In this document: piece after piece, positions 21,928 through 28,012 of the stretch
Layout of the letters: each line of letters opens with the position of its first letter
Numbering within the stretch: the first letter of the stretch is position 1
DNA from: DATCYX01 sp037444705
GTDB taxonomy: Bacteria; Chloroflexota; Anaerolineae; Anaerolineales; UBA4823
Assembly (NCBI GenBank): GCA_037444705.1
Contig: JBBILY010000016.1
Coordinates: 1 to 28,012 of the forward strand
Direction: 5' to 3'
DNA length: 28,012 nt
Program-made: the position numbers and the translations under genes
The notes under the pieces: generated by a model
Database searches by the model: none
Told to the model about the DNA's origin: nothing
The model's input: only the letters and a program-made list of their open reading frames with translations

Positions 21928-24726
21928 ATGCCTCCAGTATTGTACTTGATTGATGGCCATGCGCTAGCCTATCGCACGTATTTTGCATTAACCCGCGGTT
22001 CACCCCAGGGATTCACCACCAGCAAAGGCGAACCCACGGCAGGTGTGTTTGGCTTCACCAGCGTCCTGCTCCGCATCCTCGAGCAGGAACGTCCAGATTA
22101 TCTGGCAGTAGCCTTTGACACGGGCAAGACCTTCCGCGATGATCTCTATCCACAATATAAAGGCACCCGCGCCAAAATGCCAGAAGACTTAGGCCCACAA
22201 ATCGAGCGTGTCCGCCAGTTGGTGGATGCCTTCAATTTCCCTCGCCTTGAGATCGAAGGCTATGAAGCCGATGATGTCCTGGGCAGCGTGGCTCATCAAG
22301 CAGTTAAGCAAGGGTTGGGAGTGAAAATCATTACCGGCGATCGGGATCTGTTGCAACTTGTCAGCGATCGTATCATCGTCAGTTTGCCGGGAAAAACTCT
22401 CTCTGAATCACGCAATTTCCTCCCCAAAGATGTGGAGGAATTCATAGGGGTTCGCCCCGAACAGGTGGTGGATTTCAAGGCGCTGGTGGGAGATAAGTCT
22501 GACAATATCCCTGGGGTGGCTGGAATTGGCGAGAAAACCGCGATTGCGCTCCTCCAGACCTACGGCAGCCTGGATGGGATCTACGCCCATTTGGACGAGA
22601 TCCAGGGAAGTGTGCGTAGCAAGTTAGAAGCCGGGCGAGAGTCAGCCTATTTGAGTCGAAAATTGGCGACGATCGTTACCAACTTGAACGTGCCCCTGGA
22701 CCTGGAGCAGGCTCGGCCTCAGCGATTTGAGCCGGGGGCGATTGAAGCGCTATTTCGCGAGTTGGAATTTCGCTCGTTGTTCCCACGCCTGACCCATCTC
22801 ATGGAAATCTATGGGATCAAAACCAGCCACAAGCCTCAGCAACTTTCGTTGTTCGTTGCTGCCCAGGAGAAGCCCCGCGAAGCGGTGATCTCCACAGACG
22901 GATTAGAAGTGCACATCGTCAACACACCCCAGGCATTGCAGGAATTGGCGAGCCTCCTGGAGCAGGCTGAGATGATTTCGCTGGATACAGAGACCACCTC
23001 CACCAGCCCTATGAGCGCTGACCTGGTAGGCTTATCCCTGGCGGTGAATGAAAGGGTGGGTTATTACATTCCGCTGGGACACCGCTCGGGTACTGATCAA
23101 CAGTTGCCCTGGGAACTGGTGAGGCAAACACTGCAAAGTGTCCTGACTGATCCGCGTATCCCGAAAGTGGGGCACAACATGAAGTTTGATTTTGTGGTGC
23201 TTGCACGGCACAACCTGCGGGTCTTTCCCCTGGCTTTTGATACTATGATCGCTGAATGGCTAATTAACCCCGCTTCGCGCAATCTGGGGTTGAAAAATCT
23301 GGCCTGGGTGCGTTTAGACTATCGCATGACTGAGATTGAGGAGTTAATTGGAAAAGGCTCCAAACAGATCAGCATGGCGGATGTGCCAATTTCGCAAGCT
23401 GCGCCTTATGCCTGTGATGATGCGGTGGTCGTCTTACGCCTGATACCACAATTGCAGGCTGAAATGGAGGCGCGCAATGCCACCAAACTATTTCGAGAAT
23501 TGGAAATGCCTTTGGTAGAAGTGTTGGCTGATATGGAAATGGCGGGGATTGGGTTGGATGTTGAATTTCTGGGGCGCATGTCTGCGGAATTGGCGCAGCG
23601 GATGAGTGACATCGAAAGCCAGATCTTTCAGGCGGCGGGGGGGCCATTTAACATCAATTCCCCTCAGCAATTGTCAGAGGTTTTGTTCAAGCGCCTTAAA
23701 ATTGCTCCACCGGATCGCACTCAGCGCACTACCACTGGTTTCTATTCCACGGCGGCAGGCATCCTTGAAGCGATGAGCGGTAAACATCCGGTGATTGATT
23801 GGGTGTTGGAGTATCGAGAATTATCGAAACTTAAATCCACCTATGTGGACGCGTTACCCCAACAGGTCAACCCCGCCACGGGAAGGGTGCACACCACCTA
23901 TCATCAAACTGGCTCGGTTACGGGAAGGATCGCCTCTTCGGAGCCTAATTTGCAAAACATCCCGATCCGCACAGAACTGGGGCGCCAGGTGCGGCAGGCG
24001 TTTATCGCTGATGCGGGGCAGCGTCTGCTATCGGTAGATTATTCTCAGGTCGAGTTGCGCATAGTCGCCCACATCTCTGGAGATGAAGCGATGTTAGCCG
24101 CTTTTCGCGCCGGGCAGGATATTCATGCTGCAACGGCTGCAGCCATTTACAACGTTCCCATTGAGGCAGTCACCAAAGAGCAACGCCGCCACGCTAAGGC
24201 GATCAACTTCGGGTTGATCTACGGAATGAGCGCTTATGGGCTGACGCGCTCGACAGACCTGACTCTGGCCGAGGCCGAAGATTTCGTAGATGCATACTTT
24301 AAAAAATTTCCTGGGGTAAAAAAGTATCTGGATAGTGTGCGTCGGCAGGCAGTGGAGAAGGAATATGTAGAAACGCTGTTAGGACGACGGCGCTACTTCC
24401 CTGGACTGAAGACCCAGGGAAATCGCAATATACGCAGTCGTGAAGAGCGTGAGGCTATCAATGCTCCAATTCAGGGCACAGCCGCCGATATTATGAAACT
24501 GGCCATGTTGCGGGTGCCAAAAGCATTGAAAGAAGCGCACTTATCTGGGCGTATGTTATTGCAGGTGCACGATGAACTGGTGCTGGAATGTCCACAGGAT
24601 GAAGTGCTTTCCACGACAAAGGTGGTGAAACAAGTGATGGAGACGGCCTACCCCCTGAGTATCCCTCTGGCCACCGAGGCTCGCAGCGGGTTAAATTGGG
24701 GGGAGATGGAACCCGTCATTATTTGA
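21928..24726 (+). CDS. polA: DNA polymerase I
   Basis: Pol I fills gaps and removes RNA primers in replication and repair. The 932 residues (E. coli 928) contain three domains. The 5'-3' nuclease (1 to about 295) has LIDGHALAYR, GYEADDVLG and the helix-hairpin VGDKSDNIPGVAGIGEKTA. The 3'-5' exonuclease has D353/E355 in LDTETTS, N417/D421 in HNMKFDF and Y494/D498 all present, so proofreading appears intact. The polymerase has motif A VDYSQVELR with D704, motif B with K757 and F761 in KAINFGLIYG, and motif C H881-D882-E883. The start at 21928 has AGG at 21919-21921. The TPR gene follows 25 bases after the stop. Confidence 0.97.
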   Translation: MPPVLYLIDGHALAYRTYFALTRGSPQGFTTSKGEPTAGVFGFTSVLLRILEQERPDYLAVAFDTGKTFRDDLYPQYKGTRAKMPEDLGPQIERVRQLVDAFNFPRLEIEGYEADDVLGSVAHQAVKQGLGVKIITGDRDLLQLVSDRIIVSLPGKTLSESRNFLPKDVEEFIGVRPEQVVDFKALVGDKSDNIPGVAGIGEKTAIALLQTYGSLDGIYAHLDEIQGSVRSKLEAGRESAYLSRKLATIVTNLNVPLDLEQARPQRFEPGAIEALFRELEFRSLFPRLTHLMEIYGIKTSHKPQQLSLFVAAQEKPREAVISTDGLEVHIVNTPQALQELASLLEQAEMISLDTETTSTSPMSADLVGLSLAVNERVGYYIPLGHRSGTDQQLPWELVRQTLQSVLTDPRIPKVGHNMKFDFVVLARHNLRVFPLAFDTMIAEWLINPASRNLGLKNLAWVRLDYRMTEIEELIGKGSKQISMADVPISQAAPYACDDAVVVLRLIPQLQAEMEARNATKLFRELEMPLVEVLADMEMAGIGLDVEFLGRMSAELAQRMSDIESQIFQAAGGPFNINSPQQLSEVLFKRLKIAPPDRTQRTTTGFYSTAAGILEAMSGKHPVIDWVLEYRELSKLKSTYVDALPQQVNPATGRVHTTYHQTGSVTGRIASSEPNLQNIPIRTELGRQVRQAFIADAGQRLLSVDYSQVELRIVAHISGDEAMLAAFRAGQDIHAATAAAIYNVPIEAVTKEQRRHAKAINFGLIYGMSAYGLTRSTDLTLAEAEDFVDAYFKKFPGVKKYLDSVRRQAVEKEYVETLLGRRRYFPGLKTQGNRNIRSREEREAINAPIQGTAADIMKLAMLRVPKALKEAHLSGRMLLQVHDELVLECPQDEVLSTTKVVKQVMETAYPLSIPLATEARSGLNWGEMEPVII

Positions 24727-24751
24727 TCCAGAAGCGGGAAGGTTTTCTGTT

Positions 24752-27088
24752 ATGAGCGAGAACGAAGAGATCTTTCAAAAGGTGATGAACCAGGGTCACA
24801 CGGCGGCCTGGGACCAATCCTGGGAAGAGGCGGCAAAATACTATCGCCAGGCCCTGAATACCATCCCTGATCATCCGATGGCTCTGATCAGTCTGGGACT
24901 GGCGTTGTACGAATTGCAGCGATATGAGGAAGCCTTGCAATATTACATGAAAGCCTCTCGAGTTGCTCCCAACGATCCACTGCCTGTGGAGAAAATCGCT
25001 CATTTGTATATGCAATTAGGAAACAAGGAGCGCGCCAGCGCGGCAGCCCTGCATGCCGCAGAACTTTACTTGAAAAATCGCGATGTGAACAAAGCCATTG
25101 ATAACTGGTTATATGTGCTTGATTTAAATCCACAAAACCTAACGGCACACTCACGCCTGGCATTGGTCTATGAACGCATGGGAAAACTGGAAGATGCCGT
25201 ATCCGAATATATCACCCTGGCTGCCTTATTTCAACGAGCCAATGATCTAGAAAAAGCGGTGCGGGCGGTGAACCATGCCCTGGAGATATTGCCAGGCAGC
25301 GCCACCGCGGTGAATGCCCTGGCAATGCTCAAGGATTTCAAACCCCTGCCTTTACCGGAAAGACCCCATCGGGAAAAAGGTGCCATATCTCATAAAGAGC
25401 CTCAGGCAAACCAGAGCCTGATTTTAAGGGAGGAAAAAACCGCGGATGCGGTGACCGAAGCCTGGAATAAAGCGCTTTCCATCCTGGCTGATATCTTATT
25501 CGAAGTGACAGACGAGACCTCAGAAGAGACCGAGGTACGAAGCCACCTGCAATCTTTCGTGCGGGGTGGGTCTTCGGGTAGATTGCGCCCGGTGGACCGT
25601 ACCCGAATTATTTTACACCTGGGTCAAATGATAGACCTGCAGAGCAAGGGTGATTACTCCCAAGCCATCGAAGAACTTGACCGGGCGATTAATGCGGGCC
25701 TGGAGCACGCCGCAGCTTACTTCAGCCTGGGCTTTTTACAGTATCAAACAGAACAATTAGAAGGCGCCATGCGCAATCTTCAGGTGGCGCTGCAGCACCC
25801 GGAGTTTGCTCTGGGGGCGCGTTTATTGCTGGCGCAAATCTACCAGAAGAAAGGGCGCCTGCCCGAGGCCGCAGTTGAATATCTCGAGGCTTTGCGTCAG
25901 GCAGATGTCTCCCTGGTGGATGAGGATCAGGCGGATGCCCTGCACCAACTGTATGAACCTCTGATCGAGGGTCTCAATCAAGATAGGGATTCTCAGGTGC
26001 AAAAGCGCATTTGTGACAATGTCTCTGGGCTTTTGATGCGGGCCGATTGGCGCGAAAAACTTCAGAGAGTCCGCCAGCAGTTGCCGAGCCAGGCAGACGG
26101 AGGTCCACCGATTCCTCTGGCTGAAATCCTGGCCCAATCGCGCAGCAGCCGCATCGTGGATTCGTTGGCCACTATACATTATCTTGCGAAGCAAGGCTAT
26201 GTGCGCTCTGCAATGGAAGAGGCTTTCTATGCCCTGGACTATGCGCCGACTTATCTGCCTCTCCATGTTTATATGGGAGAGTTATTGGTCAAGCAGGGCC
26301 GCTTTCGCGAAGCGGTTGAAAAGTTGATGGTAGCTGCCCGCTCTTACAGCACCCGAGGGGATGCCCGCCATGCCATTCAACTCTATCGGCGTATGATCGA
26401 GTTAAGCCCCCTGGAGTTAGAACCACGCTCACACCTCATCGAAATCCTGACAACCATGGGGCGCTCAGAAGAGGCGCTACAACAGTATATGGAGCTGGCA
26501 GATGTGTATTACAACCTGGCGGATTTGGAGAAGGCGAGGCAAACCTATGAAAAGGCTTTGCAAATGGCGCAACAAGCGCGTGTGGACCGCGGCTGGCAAG
26601 TGCGTATCCTATATCGCATTGCTGACATTGACTTGCAGAGCCTCGACTGGCGACAAGCCTTGCGCGTGTATGAGCAAATTCGCGCCTTACAACCCGAGGA
26701 TGAGAAAGCCCGCTTTAATTTGATCGAACTGAATTTCCGATTGGGACAAGAATCACGAGGGTTGAACGAATTGGATAACTACCTGGCTTACCTGGCCTCT
26801 AAAGGACTGAGAGGGCAAGGAGTGCGCTTCTTAGAGACCTTAGTTAATGAGTATCCAAACCAAACCGGCCTCCGACGTCGCCTGGCGGAACATTATCAGC
26901 ATATGGGACGTAAAGGGGAGGCTGTGGCTCAATTGGATGCAATTAGAGAGATACTCTTTCAAGCCGGAGATGTGGCAGGCGCCATTCAAGTTGTAGAAAC
27001 GATACTGGCGCTCAAACCAGATAATGCCGATGAGTATCAACGCTTGTTAGGTCAATTGCGGGGGCAGAAAGGTAAGGGTAGAGCCTAG
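24752..27088 (+). CDS. Large tetratricopeptide-repeat protein
   Basis: This 778-residue cytoplasmic-looking protein has no signal peptide and is built largely of TPR helices. N-terminal repeats (about 15-200) include AAKYYRQALNTIPDH, EEALQYYMKASRVAPND and KAVRAVNHALEILPG. A less regular charged segment follows (about 200-300). More repeats (about 290-390 and 490-775) include QAIEELDRAINAG, EKARQTYEKALQMA and GAIQVVETILALKPDN. TPR arrays mediate protein-protein binding; no enzymatic domain is visible. Its start is 25 bases after polA with GGGAAGG upstream, so it is probably cotranscribed, but a functional tie to DNA polymerase is not established. It ends 4 bases from the convergent repeat protein. 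Confidence 0.82.
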   Translation: MSENEEIFQKVMNQGHTAAWDQSWEEAAKYYRQALNTIPDHPMALISLGLALYELQRYEEALQYYMKASRVAPNDPLPVEKIAHLYMQLGNKERASAAALHAAELYLKNRDVNKAIDNWLYVLDLNPQNLTAHSRLALVYERMGKLEDAVSEYITLAALFQRANDLEKAVRAVNHALEILPGSATAVNALAMLKDFKPLPLPERPHREKGAISHKEPQANQSLILREEKTADAVTEAWNKALSILADILFEVTDETSEETEVRSHLQSFVRGGSSGRLRPVDRTRIILHLGQMIDLQSKGDYSQAIEELDRAINAGLEHAAAYFSLGFLQYQTEQLEGAMRNLQVALQHPEFALGARLLLAQIYQKKGRLPEAAVEYLEALRQADVSLVDEDQADALHQLYEPLIEGLNQDRDSQVQKRICDNVSGLLMRADWREKLQRVRQQLPSQADGGPPIPLAEILAQSRSSRIVDSLATIHYLAKQGYVRSAMEEAFYALDYAPTYLPLHVYMGELLVKQGRFREAVEKLMVAARSYSTRGDARHAIQLYRRMIELSPLELEPRSHLIEILTTMGRSEEALQQYMELADVYYNLADLEKARQTYEKALQMAQQARVDRGWQVRILYRIADIDLQSLDWRQALRVYEQIRALQPEDEKARFNLIELNFRLGQESRGLNELDNYLAYLASKGLRGQGVRFLETLVNEYPNQTGLRRRLAEHYQHMGRKGEAVAQLDAIREILFQAGDVAGAIQVVETILALKPDNADEYQRLLGQLRGQKGKGRA

Positions 27089-27092
27089 TCTC

Positions 27093-28012
27093 TCAGCGCC
27101 AGATCCTAAAGGAAGTCACCGTTTGGGCTTCAAAAGACTCAAACATGGCTGAGGCGAACACTTCAGCTACCCCTGTTGGCTGATCGTCGAAAGCGAAGGT
27201 ATAGCGGGCGATACCAAATTTATCTGTAAAGTCAGGAATAATCACGCGTTCGAGATACCCTGAGGGCAGTTTAATCACCAAAGTTATTTGGGTGTCTGAG
27301 ACGGGGAGCAAGTTCTGATCCTGCACGATCACATAAATGGTTTGTTTTGCGCTCGATGGTAGGACAGCGCTTTGGGGAAAAGCCCGCACCTTGAGGTGAA
27401 GAATCGGTTGAGGCAGATTACTGCCTGGGGCAGACCAGGGTGCGGGTAATAATCGCGCTGGGTCTTCGCCCAGGGTTTCAAAGTAACGCATTCCCAGGTC
27501 GGTCAACATCACCCGCTGACCTTTAGGCATCTCTGGGTGCCATTCAAAGCGAGCGCGCTGGAAATATTGGGTGATACGTCCATCATGAAGTTCGAAATTG
27601 GAGATTGGGAAGCCAAATTGCAACGCTCCTCCTTTGGCTTCATAGAAGTCTAGAAAAGCATAACACACCTGGAAACCGCTCTCATAAAGGCGACAACCGG
27701 GCGCATTCTCAGGGATAGGCAGGCTCGGTCCAGGTTGATACAAGAGGGTGCCCAAATCGGTGATCTTCACCCGTAATTCTTCAGGCCCCTCAGGGAACAA
27801 TTCAAAGCGGGCGCGCTCAAAATATTGGACTATTTTGCCCTGGGTGCGTTCCTGATAGGCTTCTGTAATGGGATAACCATAGATCATGGCTGGGTCTGAT
27901 GCTTCCAGGTAAGTTTTGAGAAAATCCCCCATGACCCAATGCCCATGTTGCGGATAATACCCCGTTTCGTTGGGGTCAACCTGCGTTTGCGCCTGGGTGG
28001 GATTCCGAAAAT
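27093..28012 (-). CDS. Secreted repeat protein, LGFP-like (5' end off window)
   Basis: The frame stays open to the window edge, so the gene continues to the right; the ATG at 27932 is internal. About 306 residues are visible. Two tandem repeats can be seen, one with YGYPITEAY, IVQYFERARFE and KITDLG (about 27740-27890), the other with FGFPISNFEL, ITQYFQRARFE and MLTDLG (about 27490-27620). They are joined by a segment with CRLYESGFQVCYAFLDFYEAKGG. Upstream of the first repeat is NETGYYPQHGHWV. The C-terminal part looks like an Ig-like beta domain. I recall this repeat style from exported Chloroflexota proteins, where it may bind the cell surface; function unknown. No active site is visible. 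Confidence 0.7.
   Translation of the reverse strand, partial: FRNPTQAQTQVDPNETGYYPQHGHWVMGDFLKTYLEASDPAMIYGYPITEAYQERTQGKIVQYFERARFELFPEGPEELRVKITDLGTLLYQPGPSLPIPENAPGCRLYESGFQVCYAFLDFYEAKGGALQFGFPISNFELHDGRITQYFQRARFEWHPEMPKGQRVMLTDLGMRYFETLGEDPARLLPAPWSAPGSNLPQPILHLKVRAFPQSAVLPSSAKQTIYVIVQDQNLLPVSDTQITLVIKLPSGYLERVIIPDFTDKFGIARYTFAFDDQPTGVAEVFASAMFESFEAQTVTSFRIWR

Noticed and set aside
1..28012. CRISPR array, insertion sequence, prophage or tRNA/rRNA genes
   Set aside because: No regularly spaced repeats, transposase or phage genes, terminal inverted repeats, or tRNA/rRNA-like sequences were seen on reading both strands; a tRNA scan was not possible by eye with full certainty.

Overview
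The window looks like a bacterial chromosome segment from a Chloroflexota (probably Anaerolineae) organism. This is an inference from several traits: balanced to moderately high GC, a lipoprotein-type (monoderm) polyamine-binding protein, Thr/Pro-rich linkers on exported proteins, a secreted protein with Chloroflexi-style repeats (G-[YF]-P-I ... YFxRARFExxPE ... TDLG), and an aldehyde:ferredoxin oxidoreductase pointing to anaerobic life. No rRNA, tRNA, CRISPR array, insertion sequence or prophage was seen. Genes are packed tightly, and both window edges cut through genes.

Region 1 (1-11732, all + strand) is an amine/amino-acid uptake and catabolism island. It contains the C-terminal part of a CoA-acylating methylmalonate/malonate-semialdehyde dehydrogenase and a complete spermidine/putrescine-type ABC transporter (potA-potB-potC-potD), which ends at a clear intrinsic terminator. 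Next come an Lrp/AsnC regulator with consensus promoters and phased ATGCAA boxes, a saccharopine-dehydrogenase-like oxidoreductase, a second hairpin terminator, and a new promoter. That promoter precedes a tungsten-type aldehyde ferredoxin oxidoreductase followed by two class-III PLP aminotransferases. A coherent reading is: import a polyamine or related amine, transaminate it to a semialdehyde, and oxidise that either to an acid with ferredoxin reduction or to an acyl-CoA. The real substrate is not shown by the sequence.

Region 2 (11739-14579, - strand) is a translation-termination operon: prfA, prmC, and a YceI-like lipoprotein.

Region 3 (14742-20117, + strand) starts with a large exported VIT/von Willebrand A protein. 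It continues with a roughly 330-base leader region containing promoters and a strong hairpin, then rho, a LysM/M23 cell-wall peptidase overlapping rho's stop, and a 63-residue hypothetical protein.

Region 4 (20123-28012) has a Cys-rich exported lytic-transglycosylase-like protein on the - strand, divergent from polA. polA is followed by a 778-residue TPR protein. A partial repeat protein on the - strand runs off the right edge.

The most distinctive observations are a matched CX6C insertion in the first outer loop of both polyamine permeases together with an extra Cys pair in the binding protein, helically phased boxes at the Lrp promoter, two near-leaderless promoters, a mutually exclusive hairpin set before the saccharopine-dehydrogenase-like gene, and a strong stem-loop ahead of rho.
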